IMG/VR virus record: IMGVR_UViG_3300036791_000307
Span: 1 to 31,990 of that record
DNA: 31,990 bases
Reading direction: 5' to 3' (one strand)
Source of the DNA: a virus
Shown here: positions 17,162 to 24,057 of the stretch, piece by piece
Layout of the letters: every line of letters begins with the position of its first letter
How positions within the stretch are numbered: position 1 is the first letter of the stretch
Program-made: the position numbers and the translations under genes
The notes under the pieces: model-generated
The model's input: only the letters and a program-made list of their open reading frames with translations
What the model was told of the DNA's origin: nothing
Databases searched by the model: none

Positions 17162-17210
17162 GCACATCGTTTCGGGATGTGAGGCGTGGTGCAGCGATTT
17201 CGTTCGCTGC
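17162..17210. repeat. Two short inverted repeats in the scaffold leader
   Basis: CACATC/GATGTG (17162-17180, seven-base loop) and GCAGCGA/TCGCTGC (17191-17210, six-base loop) lie in the 155-bp gap between the 56-residue gene and the scaffold start. No T-run follows either. They may fold in the scaffold leader; nothing else is seen in this gap. Confidence 0.45.
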
Positions 17211-17226
17211 CGACGATTACTTGCGA

Positions 17227-17397
17227 TTACTTTTCAGTAGTCGGATTGAAATTTTCGTAGTCGCGAAACTGATTCCAGTCCGGCAAAACCTTGTTGGTGG
17301 TCGGGCCTACATTGGGATGCTTGTGACCGAATTGCTCAACGGTCGGCGGCCCCTCAGCGGGTTTTGCTGGCGCGTCGGGCTTTTTCTCATTGGTCAT
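17227..17397 (-). CDS. Small hypothetical protein (56 aa)
   Basis: The ATG at 17397 is preceded by GGAG (the end of the portal gene, CAGGAGTAA). The product starts MTNEKKPDAPAKPAEGPP and ends YENFNPTTEK; stop TAA at 17227. Lys/Pro-rich and probably disordered at the N-terminus, with a PNVGPTTNKVLPDWNQF core. It lies between portal and scaffold, where small head-assembly proteins are often found. No family recognised; the ribosome site and tight spacing support it as a real gene. Confidence 0.6.
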   Translation of the reverse strand: MTNEKKPDAPAKPAEGPPTVEQFGHKHPNVGPTTNKVLPDWNQFRDYENFNPTTEK

Positions 17398-17401
17398 GGC
17401 A

Positions 17402-19510
17402 TTACTCCTGCCCCGGGATGGTCGGCATTCTCGGCACCCGGCTTTGCTGCGCTACGCCGGGCACAGTGGCGCGGTTTAAGTGTTGGTGCGCGGAATCGGT
17501 CAAGCGATCGGCGCTGCGATGGAAGTGATCCATGGCGCGGTCGATATTTTGATGCTGGCTGTCGGCAACCCGGTCGGCGCTGCGCTGGGCGTGCTCGCCC
17601 AACAACTGCAAGGGAGACAACAGCGCCTTGTGATACATGGTTTGCGCCGCAGCTCTTTTGTGCATGGCGGTGGCGTTGGTCTCGTTGATATCGGCGACCT
17701 GTTGCGCGGTCTGTAGCGGGGTTTGCGGCGGTGTCGGCATGCCTTGGGTTCGGGCCTTCGCCATGTTGAGCATGCTGCCGCTCTGGATTTTGCCGACTTC
17801 GGCTTGTTTCTTCTGGATATCGGCGGCCTTGTCCTGCATCACCAGTTCTTGCGCCTGTTGCTTGGCTGGGTCGGGCTGAGAAACCATGGCTTGCAGTTTC
17901 TTTTTCTCCGACAGCGGCAGCGAGGAAGCTTCGATGATCGCAGCCGGTGGCACCGGCACATTGTTCTGACTGAGCGCCATCAATAGGTCGAAGATATCGC
18001 CCATTACGGTCTCGTTGTCGGCGCCTTCGTCAATCTTGATTTCCACGTCGATATTGCCGAGCATGTTGACCAGCATCGGCAGTCCGAATTCGTTGAGTTG
18101 CACGCCATTGATCTGCATGAAGATCGCCTGTAGGGTCTGCGGATCGGTGGCAACCCGCAGCATGCGGTCGGCAGTCCAGAATTTTTGCGCCGCCAGCCAA
18201 CAGGCGCGGTAGCGTTCCAGTTTCCACATCCGGAAATTTTTCAAAAACGGTCCCAATTCCGCCAGCCCGGCCTGTTGCAGCATATTGGCGGCGCGGCCAC
18301 TGACGTTCTGGCCGAATTGCTGGATCAATTGCTGATTGGGACCGAAGCCGTCGATTTCAGTCTTGGCGTCGGTGTAATAATTGGTCTGTTGAATGAATTC
18401 CTGATCCGGCTGGATCACGTCGAGGTCTTTCTGATCGCCGCGATAGACCAGCACGCCATCGGGCCGCGCCGCTTCCCTGCGGGTGACTTCGACATCATCC
18501 ACCGCACCCTCTTTCAACCGGATTTGGCGCGTGTTCATGATGTGCATCGCCTTGGAGCGATGCTGGTTGATGGCGTCCTGCGGGCCGCGCAGCCTGCGGA
18601 TCAAGCCGTAATGATCGCCGTGAATGTCGATATAGGCGGCAAAGGCCTGGAATTTCGAGATCGATTGCCCGCGCTCGTTGACGAACGGACTATCGCCGCT
18701 CAAGAGTTCAACGACACCCGTGTGCAGGCACCATTTCCAGATTTGGCCTTCCTTGTACCAGTGATCGACCAGTCGAACGCGGTGATAGATATCAATCCAC
18801 ATCGGTTCTCTGTCGCTATCGAACGCGGTCCAGTAGCCGCCGTCGTTGTTGATCGACTGCCGAATCATGTCCTGGGTTTCGGGGAACGCGCTTTCCAGTT
18901 CGTCGGCGTCGGCCCATTTATAGACGCCGTGAAACCGCGTATCGTGGAAATCGTTCTTGGTCGAGCGCGGATCATAGAACCAGGTGCGGGGATCGACATA
19001 GGCAAAGGCCAGATCGGGGTCTTGCTTGTCGCCCTTTCTCAACACCAGTTCGGAAACCCCGATGCCGTGGATCAGAGCATCGCGACAACACTCCACTTCA
19101 AGGTCTTCAGCCATGGAAGCGTCGCAAATACTACGAATGACTTGCGTAGCCACTTCTGCACCTTGCTCTCCATTGGGTGTGTTGGGGTAGGCTTTGGGAT
19201 CGGTTCTCAATCGCCGGATGGTGCCCGAGAGAGAATCGATCTTTCGCCCCGTGCGATCGAAAGTGATGGCGGGCTGTTGCCGCCGTCTTAAAATCCGCAA
19301 TTGCTCCATGGTCCACTGATCGACGTGATAGTAACGCCAAGAGAGGCGTTGTTCATCGATCTCGCGGCCCTTGGCGTAGGCGTAATTTTCGAAGGCGCGT
19401 CGGCGCTTGACGATGGAAGGATAGGGGTTGCCGTTGTTGTCATAACCCAGCGGTGAGGTCGAGCCATCGCTGTACTGACCGAGGTTACCGGTGTCATCGA
19501 GGCTGATCAT
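17402..19510 (-). CDS. Portal protein, P22 type
   Basis: A 702-residue protein, close to the 725 of the P22 portal. The order YHVDQWTMEQLRILRRRQQP, then DRTGRKIDSLSGTIRR, a CRDALIHGIGVSELVLRKGD block, VDPRTWFYDPRSTKNDFHDTRF and a long helical barrel matches P22-like portals, the dodecameric ring through which DNA is packaged and ejected. The C-terminal 90 residues hold two copies of an R-S-A-D-R helix repeat (RSADRVADSQHQNIDRA and RSADRLTDSAHQHLNRA), likely a barrel extension. It lies downstream of the terminase. Confidence 0.88.
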   Translation of the reverse strand: MISLDDTGNLGQYSDGSTSPLGYDNNGNPYPSIVKRRRAFENYAYAKGREIDEQRLSWRYYHVDQWTMEQLRILRRRQQPAITFDRTGRKIDSLSGTIRRLRTDPKAYPNTPNGEQGAEVATQVIRSICDASMAEDLEVECCRDALIHGIGVSELVLRKGDKQDPDLAFAYVDPRTWFYDPRSTKNDFHDTRFHGVYKWADADELESAFPETQDMIRQSINNDGGYWTAFDSDREPMWIDIYHRVRLVDHWYKEGQIWKWCLHTGVVELLSGDSPFVNERGQSISKFQAFAAYIDIHGDHYGLIRRLRGPQDAINQHRSKAMHIMNTRQIRLKEGAVDDVEVTRREAARPDGVLVYRGDQKDLDVIQPDQEFIQQTNYYTDAKTEIDGFGPNQQLIQQFGQNVSGRAANMLQQAGLAELGPFLKNFRMWKLERYRACWLAAQKFWTADRMLRVATDPQTLQAIFMQINGVQLNEFGLPMLVNMLGNIDVEIKIDEGADNETVMGDIFDLLMALSQNNVPVPPAAIIEASSLPLSEKKKLQAMVSQPDPAKQQAQELVMQDKAADIQKKQAEVGKIQSGSMLNMAKARTQGMPTPPQTPLQTAQQVADINETNATAMHKRAAAQTMYHKALLSPLQLLGEHAQRSADRVADSQHQNIDRAMDHFHRSADRLTDSAHQHLNRATVPGVAQQSRVPRMPTIPGQE

Positions 19511-19735
19511 TTATTGAATCACTTTTGGATATATATTGATCCGATAGAGCAACCGTGCATTCCGGTTTTCAGTGAGATGCCTTTCATGTTTCTGTCGCAC
19601 ATTGCGATCGGCGGGACATGATCCATAGTCCGTTGGGCTGGTATAGCTCATTCCATATACTGATGGCTCGAAGTATGCCGTTACGAAAATCGGTTGCTGC
19701 AAAGTCTTGCGATTTCCGTGAAAGATCGTCTTCAT
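19511..19735 (-). CDS. Small hypothetical protein between terminase and portal
   Basis: A 74-residue basic protein starting MKTIFHGNRKTLQQPIF; the ATG overlaps the terminase stop (ATGA at 19732-19735) and the stop abuts the portal ATG. No motif recognised. Its composition (many Tyr, Arg, Asn) is somewhat unlike the neighbours. The neat fit between two large genes supports a real gene, but a non-coding gap cannot be excluded. Confidence 0.5.
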   Translation of the reverse strand: MKTIFHGNRKTLQQPIFVTAYFEPSVYGMSYTSPTDYGSCPADRNVRQKHERHLTENRNARLLYRINIYPKVIQ

Positions 19736-21993
19736 AGCGTCATGGCATCAACGAGCTTGGGTTTCTTTTCCCGATAGCCGTCGTCGGGCAACTGCGGAAT
19801 CGCATTCTTTTTCAACTTCGCTACCACCATGATATCGAGTAACTGACCAACCAGCCCGAGCGCGTCCACTTGATCATCATGCTTGGAAGCCGGGAAATTG
19901 AGAATCTCGGCGAGAAAATCACTGACCCAGTTGGCGTGCTTGGGATAATACAGGCCATCGAGTGCCATGCGGCCCTGCATACTGCGTGCCCGCACCGCCT
20001 TGTCGCCACGGGAGGAGAACGGGCGGCGGTTGACGTAAGCCCTTCGCTGCCGCATCCGCTTTTCAAGAAAAGGACCCACACCGCTCTTGATCTGGCCGGG
20101 TTCTTCCGCCCATTCCAACGGATGATATTTCAGAACCAGATCACAGAACGCATCGACCCAGACATCGCTCGTCGCCTGCCGGCGCCACACGTCGAGCAAA
20201 TACATATTGTTGAGGTGATCGACGCCGACCACGGCATGCACGGTGTAGTCGCCGCCGTCCTTGGTCACTGCATAGTCGGAAGCGCCGTACACTCTCAAGC
20301 TGGAAGGGTGCGGAATGATGTCCCTTGGCTTCAGCCATTCTTCCCTAAAGAAGTCGCCTTCATCCGGTGTCGGCGTTTGTTGATATAGCGCGGACCACAC
20401 GCGAGGTGGAGTCGTCTCACGAAGGCCAAGTAACTGCTGCCCGTAGCCATAATCATCATCTGTCCAGAGCGGTTCATCCAGGTCACGTCCCAGGGGATCG
20501 TTCGCTTTCGCGAGAGCAGGAAGCTCGATTGTCTCCCACGGTTCATGATTGAGCACCCTTCCAGCCAGATCGTCCTCATGCCAGCGTGTGTTATGGCTGC
20601 AATACCCGTTAGAGATGAAATTCTCGGTTCGCGAAATTTGGATATCAAATACATCTTCAACGCCGGCTGGAACGACCTCAACAACTTCATCACTCGTAAT
20701 GTTCAAGGTATGCAATGACATTCCGGAAATAATCGACTGTCTTGTGCTTGGTGCCACGGCCAACGGAGATATTGCATTCGTGACAAAGTAATCCCCTGAC
20801 TGCTCCTGTAGCGTAGCAATGATCGACGAACAGCTTTCCCTGCCATGGTCTGTAGCCTGTTGTTGCCGGTGGGCAGGCACAGATGGCACAAACTCCATTC
20901 TGTCGATCAAATATGACATCGTAATCATTCTGAGTGATGCCGTAACGATGTTTGAGATGCGCCTGACGGCCTGATTTGTAGTTGACCGAAGGCGCGCGAA
21001 TACCCCGCTCCCAACGATCCTTGTTGTAGTGCGACATGCAGAAGCCGCCGCACTTGGCCGGTCGCTTGCATCCTTCTCCCTTACAGATCGTTCCGCGCCA
21101 CTTGCCCCAGTGACCTTGAGGAGCCGGGCGCCCTTTTTCAGCGTATCCGTTCGCTGCCATTCCTGTACTCCGTCAATCTCCACGAGGAAGGGATGCCTCG
21201 CATTCGCTTTGACGGTAGTTCCAGATTTCGTCCTAATTGTGAATATGCTATCAGGACCTTGATTGGTCCAATTCAAAATAGTCTCTGCGACGATTTCTCT
21301 TGTATTGCGATCGTAAGAAGCAACTCGATCGCCGCGCCTGATATTGCGCAGCTCTTTCTCAGTTCCATCTGCCATCAGGACGCGCGTATCTCCCGTCAGG
21401 CACTGAATCAACACCTGCCGCGCGCCAGGGACCAGACGAGGCCTAAAGTCATTGAGATACCAATCCCATAGACGATCGCGAACCAGAAGCGAATCGGCGT
21501 CCTGCCTGGACCGAATGGGGTCATCGATCAAGCCATACAAGGCCCTGAAGCCGGCGATGCCGACATTGGCGCCGGCTGCGTAGTATTCACCACCGCTTTG
21601 CAGTGACCAGCGATTGGCAGCCTGGTTGTCATCGCTCAACTTGATTTCCAACAGAAGATCGTTGTCGGCAATGATATTCCTGACCCTGCGGCCCCAGCGT
21701 TCCGCCAGTTCCGTGGTGTGCGAAGCGGCGAGGATCAGCGCTTTGGGGTCTTGCGCCAATAACCACGGCGGAAACAATACCGAGGTATAAGTCGATTTCG
21801 CCGAGCCGGGCGGCATGAACAGAGCGAGGCGAAGGATATCGCCGCGCGCTACGGCTTCTAGCTTGTCAATGATCAAGCGATGATGCCGAGCCGGCTTGTA
21901 CCCGTTGAACTCGCACCAGAACGACAGCGACGACAGGATTTGCTCGCGCAACAGCAATTCTTGCGCGCAACCCTGCCGCCAATCGATGGTCAT
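19732..21993 (-). CDS. Terminase large subunit interrupted by an in-frame intein
   Basis: The precursor has 753 residues: N-extein 1-197, intein 198-468, C-extein 469-753. After splicing, TerL would have 482 residues, normal for P22-type terminases. ATPase: Walker A in MPPGSAKST (60-68), Walker B in LIDDP (155-159). Nuclease: YGASDYAVTKDGGDY with the first Asp at 573, and HDDQVDAL at 705-712. It cuts and pumps the phage DNA through the portal. The intein splits VLIQ from TRWHEDDLAGR, the conserved C-motif of the ATPase, so unspliced protein should be inactive. The start overlaps the upstream small gene (ATGA). Confidence 0.93.
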   Translation of the reverse strand: MTIDWRQGCAQELLLREQILSSLSFWCEFNGYKPARHHRLIIDKLEAVARGDILRLALFMPPGSAKSTYTSVLFPPWLLAQDPKALILAASHTTELAERWGRRVRNIIADNDLLLEIKLSDDNQAANRWSLQSGGEYYAAGANVGIAGFRALYGLIDDPIRSRQDADSLLVRDRLWDWYLNDFRPRLVPGARQVLIQCLTGDTRVLMADGTEKELRNIRRGDRVASYDRNTREIVAETILNWTNQGPDSIFTIRTKSGTTVKANARHPFLVEIDGVQEWQRTDTLKKGARLLKVTGASGAERSVREKDASDRPSAAASACRTTTRIVGSGVFARLRSTTNQAVRRISNIVTASLRMITMSYLIDRMEFVPSVPAHRQQQATDHGRESCSSIIATLQEQSGDYFVTNAISPLAVAPSTRQSIISGMSLHTLNITSDEVVEVVPAGVEDVFDIQISRTENFISNGYCSHNTRWHEDDLAGRVLNHEPWETIELPALAKANDPLGRDLDEPLWTDDDYGYGQQLLGLRETTPPRVWSALYQQTPTPDEGDFFREEWLKPRDIIPHPSSLRVYGASDYAVTKDGGDYTVHAVVGVDHLNNMYLLDVWRRQATSDVWVDAFCDLVLKYHPLEWAEEPGQIKSGVGPFLEKRMRQRRAYVNRRPFSSRGDKAVRARSMQGRMALDGLYYPKHANWVSDFLAEILNFPASKHDDQVDALGLVGQLLDIMVVAKLKKNAIPQLPDDGYREKKPKLVDAMTL
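20690..21160 (-). CDS. Endonuclease-VII-like nuclease nested out of frame inside the intein
   Basis: A 156-residue protein in the -1 frame relative to the intein. It has a CKGEGCKRPAKCGGFC zinc-type segment, then HLKHRYGITQNDYDVIFDRQ, GVCAICACPP, LFVDHCYATGAVRGLLCHEC and a final FRNVIAYLEHYE, the complete pattern of recombination endonuclease VII / HNH proteins. The ATG at 21160 has GGAG seven bases upstream; an in-frame TGA at 21173-21175 closes the frame above, and a TGA ends it at 20690. So it is built for separate translation, unlike ordinary intein endonucleases that are in frame. It probably serves as the homing nuclease of the intein, cutting intein-free terminase genes (inference). 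Confidence 0.88.
   Translation of the reverse strand: MAANGYAEKGRPAPQGHWGKWRGTICKGEGCKRPAKCGGFCMSHYNKDRWERGIRAPSVNYKSGRQAHLKHRYGITQNDYDVIFDRQNGVCAICACPPATTGYRPWQGKLFVDHCYATGAVRGLLCHECNISVGRGTKHKTVDYFRNVIAYLEHYE
21161..21175 (-). promoter_or_regulatory. Internal ribosome binding site and upstream stop for the nested nuclease
   Basis: Minus-strand order: TGA (21175-21173, in the nuclease frame), then CGGAG with GGAG at 21171-21168, a seven-base spacer, then ATG at 21160. In the intein frame the same bases code for DGVQEW. This site decides the nuclease start and argues against a fused or frameshifted product. Confidence 0.75.
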
Positions 21994-22190
21994 GTTTCCC
22001 GCTTGACCAGTTCGAAATATTCGTCATAGCGCTGTTTCAGCAATTCCACCGCGCGGTCCGGGTGAATGCCGTTCTCATCACAGAGTTCGACAAAAATCCC
22101 CGAAACAATGGTGATCGCCAACGCCACGGGAACGCGGTCGAGCGCGGCGTGGATGACGTCGATAATGGTCATTTCCTGATCAGTGGCCAT
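21990..22190 (-). CDS. Small hypothetical protein upstream of the terminase
   Basis: A 66-residue protein from the ATG at 22190 (AAGGG upstream): MATDQEMTIIDVIHAALDRV, then a short hydrophobic helix VALAITIVSGIFVEL and a C-terminal charged helix DRAVELLKQRYDEYFELVK. It overlaps the terminase start by ATGA (21990-21993), so coupled translation is likely. Longer versions of the frame upstream run into the zinc-ribbon gene and are not supported. Function unknown. Confidence 0.65.
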   Translation of the reverse strand: MATDQEMTIIDVIHAALDRVPVALAITIVSGIFVELCDENGIHPDRAVELLKQRYDEYFELVKRET

Positions 22191-22209
22191 AGAGACCCTT
22201 AATACGGCA

Positions 22210-22440
22210 TCAATGACTGTAGACACTTTTAATCCTGATCCGCTCCGCTGGCGTCGGCTTCCTGACGTGCCAGCCCCATTTATAAGAAGTGCGATAGGCC
22301 AACACGCCGACACCACCACACGGGCAGAACAGGTAATCGCCGCGATGCGGGCTTTGATCGCCGGGCGAGCGAACCTTGGCGATATACCGTTTACAGAACG
22401 GGCAATTCAGATTGTATTCGCTGATATCATTTTCGAGCAT
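22210..22440 (-). CDS. Small zinc-ribbon protein
   Basis: A 76-residue protein with two cysteine knuckles, CPFC (residues 13-16) and CPCG (about 39-42), separated by 22 residues, the spacing of a zinc ribbon. A C-terminal WGWHVRKPTPAERIRIK stretch is basic. It probably binds nucleic acid or acts as a structural adaptor. Located in the packaging operon just upstream of the small pre-terminase gene. Target unknown. Confidence 0.7.
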   Translation of the reverse strand: MLENDISEYNLNCPFCKRYIAKVRSPGDQSPHRGDYLFCPCGGVGVLAYRTSYKWGWHVRKPTPAERIRIKSVYSH

Positions 22441-22489
22441 GCGGTGATCTCAAGCCGTGCCCGTGGGCTTCTGACTGCACGGTGTCGCG

Positions 22490-22801
22490 TTACTGACCGA
22501 TCCCACTTCTGGCAAGTCCTTGCACCGCACCTTGGACTTGCAGCGCCTTTTTAGCGTGCGGGGGCGTGAACCAAAAATGGTATCGCAACGGCGAACCATG
22601 GTATCGCAACGGCGAACCATGGTATCGCAACGGCGAACCAGAGTTGCCCGCGTCAAAGAGGGCGGCCCAAGGTATTTGCAAGGGCAAAACCTGATGACGC
22701 GGGCTATCCCCGTGGTTGGTGCGGTACGGCATCGCAATTGCGAGCCGGAGGACCACGGGAATGTCGGGTACCGACCACCCTGGGGGCAGGTTGTCCGGCA
22801 C
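22490..22801 (-). CDS. Doubtful small CDS running through the hairpin repeats
   Basis: Opens with GTG at 22801 (AGGG seven bases upstream) and a natural-looking N-terminus MPDNLPPGWSVPDIP, a start seen in small phage proteins. Further on, the frame crosses the hairpin repeats and reads GSPLRYH three times, which looks like translated repeat DNA. Either a short gene invaded by the repeats or a chance frame. Apart from this and the hairpins, nothing is seen in the gap 22441-22896. Confidence 0.3.
   Translation of the reverse strand: MPDNLPPGWSVPDIPVVLRLAIAMPYRTNHGDSPRHQVLPLQIPWAALFDAGNSGSPLRYHGSPLRYHGSPLRYHFWFTPPHAKKALQVQGAVQGLARSGIGQ
22579..22746 (-). repeat. Cluster of five bulged-base hairpins
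   Basis: Three 21-bp tandem copies of GGTATCGCAACGGCGAACC (22579-22597, 22600-22618, 22621-22639), one TTTGC/GCAAA variant (22671-22691) and one GGC-(A)-TCGC-AATT-GCGA-GCC variant (22728-22746). The stem changes are compensatory (GGT/ACC to GGC/GCC; TCGC/GCGA to TTTGC/GCAAA) and the extra base is always kept. All copies have the same orientation as those at 14146 and 16220. Confidence 0.85.
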
Positions 22802-22896
22802 GCGAAAACCCTATGCCGTAATGATTACGCCGCCAAGAGGGTTGGCGAAATGGATTGGGGATAGGGGTGGATAAATCCAAAAGCCCAATCAGATCA

Positions 22897-23073
22897 TCAT
22901 TTTTGCTTCGCGGCCTTGATCTGAGTGTCAATCCAATCCCGCGCCTGACCGTAATTGCTGGCATAACCAACGATGATGCGATCAGGCAGTGAGCGAATAA
23001 TAATACCGGGATCGTTCGGCCCCGGCATCATGGAATAACCCTGGTAAATCTGATCCATCATTGGCTCCATCAT
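22897..23073 (-). CDS. Small hypothetical protein (58 aa)
   Basis: The start is the ATG at 23073, which overlaps the previous stop as ATGA and has GGGAGG close by; a second ATG follows directly. The product is Met-rich at first (MMEPMMDQIYQGYSMM), then has a compact domain with GIIIRSLPDRIIVGYASNY and a basic end. Similar short proteins with an RIIVGY-type strand occur near terminases, but no function is known. Confidence 0.6.
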   Translation of the reverse strand: MMEPMMDQIYQGYSMMPGPNDPGIIIRSLPDRIIVGYASNYGQARDWIDTQIKAAKQK

Positions 23074-23315
23074 TGGCCTCCCTGCTGCCGGCGATACCAA
23101 GTGCGTCGCGATACGCCCGCTTGCTTCCACGGTGGATCACCCTCGCGTTTGGGGCGGCCACGTCCTTTCTGATCAACACCGTCGCGGAGCGATTGCAGGC
23201 GTGAAGGCTTCGCAGCCATTTTACCCAACCATTCGGAACGAGACTGCACGCGAGCAGCGCGCGCCTCACGCAACGCCTTCACCTGAAGTTCTTTCGGCCC
23301 TAATTGTTGTGCCAT
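23070..23315 (-). CDS. Small basic protein with a resolvase-like helix-turn-helix
   Basis: An 81-residue, strongly basic protein starting MAQQLGPKELQVKALREAR. The C-terminal part GRPKREGDPPWKQAGVSRRTWYRRQQ reads like a helix-turn-helix of the resolvase/Hin type with a GRP hook. It lies between the small and large terminase genes, so it may bind DNA in packaging control (inference). The leader lacks a clear ribosome site and carries two tandem 12-bp repeats. Confidence 0.65.
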   Translation of the reverse strand: MAQQLGPKELQVKALREARAARVQSRSEWLGKMAAKPSRLQSLRDGVDQKGRGRPKREGDPPWKQAGVSRRTWYRRQQGGQ

Positions 23316-23583
23316 GATTTAAGTGCCAATTTCAGTGCCAAGGCGAAGTTTTATAGGAAGCGGCAGTCTTACGTGGCTTCGCTTTGCTACGCACACTGCT
23401 GCCGCCCTCAATGCCCCCGAACTTTCCGGGGATGGCGAAAATGTGGGGGGGTATGTAAAAATAAGCATGCTTCGGCCAAGGATTTTTCCCCTCCCCCGCC
23501 TGGTCAAGCCTTTGATTTACCTGGATATTCCTACAATCGACGAGCTAGACTGCAACATGCTGACGTTCGTTGACGTGTCGCAA
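23316..23583. other. 268-bp gap with tandem 12-bp repeats and a GC hairpin
   Basis: No convincing gene. Two tandem 12-mers (TTTAAGTGCCAA and TTTCAGTGCCAA, 23318-23341) abut the downstream gene start and could be an operator. A CCCCG/CGGGG hairpin lies at 23415-23431. On the minus strand TTGGCC, 16 bases, TACATA (near 23480-23455) could form a weak promoter. A G-rich run flanks it. Confidence 0.45.
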
Positions 23584-24057
23584 CTATTCGACGCGCGTTG
23601 CCGTACCATCAATGATGACGCCGACATCACTAGGTGACGCACCGCCCGCAATTGCCTCTAGCTGCGCTCTTGTGAGCGTTCGAGGGCTAATCGCGTGCGT
23701 ATGTTCAGTGTGGCGAACGTCGCGCCATTCGTCGGGCGCTGCATTCTTCAAAGCGAAGATCGATGCCGTGGTTTCGGCGCCTTTGCGGCTTCTGCCGAGC
23801 TTCAATTCCCACCAAAGCACGCGAGCTGCACGCGCACGAGAGCACGCTTCGGAGAATTCGCCATGGCATTTCCTCCACTCATAAACCGTATCGACGGCAA
23901 CGCCAATTACACCCGCGAATGCCGGAAGGCTTATCCCGAGATCACGCGCCTTCTCGATTACCAGATCACAGTATTCCGGGCGATATAGACTGGGCTGCCC
24001 GCGCAAGCGCGGATCGCGCAAATGCGCTGGAACCGTGGTCTGCTTAAAGGGTGCCAT
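23584..24057 (-). CDS. Terminase small subunit-like protein
   Basis: A 157-residue protein. Residues about 20-75 (YCDLVIEKARDLGISLPAF, then GVAVDTVYEWRKCHGEF, then CSRARAARVLWWE) form the helix-turn-helix plus helix seen in small terminase proteins that recognise the pac/cos site and start packaging. It ends with a disordered region. First packaging gene of the late operon, about 1.6 kb upstream of the large subunit. Its start overlaps the end of the preceding gene by 14 bases. Assignment is by pattern and order. Confidence 0.8.
   Translation of the reverse strand: MAPFKQTTVPAHLRDPRLRGQPSLYRPEYCDLVIEKARDLGISLPAFAGVIGVAVDTVYEWRKCHGEFSEACSRARAARVLWWELKLGRSRKGAETTASIFALKNAAPDEWRDVRHTEHTHAISPRTLTRAQLEAIAGGASPSDVGVIIDGTATRVE

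Larger units (their letters stand above)
20590..21402 (-). other. Intein in the terminase large subunit (271 residues)
   Basis: The N-terminal splice block begins at Cys198 with CLTGDTRVLMADGTEKEL, followed by RRGDRVASYD. A block-B region GTTVKANARHPFLVE has the conserved His, with Asn where Thr is usual. The C-terminal blocks are VEDVFDIQISRTENF and ISNGYCSHN, ending in His-Asn before Thr of the C-extein. Hint-domain parts cover only residues about 1-97 and 236-271. The middle of this frame is Arg/Ser/Thr-rich with no domain character, because that DNA codes for the nested endonuclease in another frame. Splicing chemistry residues (Cys1, block-B His, penultimate His, final Asn, +1 Thr) all look intact. 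Confidence 0.92.

Noticed and set aside
18185-19291. Long plus-strand open frame opposite the portal gene
   Set aside because: It mirrors the GC-rich portal codons, has no domain or ribosome site, and the portal call on the other strand is strong.
20690-21160. Two compensating sequencing errors as the cause of the out-of-frame nuclease
   Set aside because: The nuclease has its own ribosome site, upstream in-frame stop and final stop, which errors would not create; kept only as the refuting test.
22579-22639. Possible CRISPR-like array (three 21-bp units)
   Set aside because: The units are contiguous without unique spacers, are palindromic and have relatives elsewhere in the window; no cas genes.
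22520-22864. Plus-strand frame with repeated RTMVSQR units
   Set aside because: It is simply the three tandem hairpins translated; no start signal and opposite to the operon.
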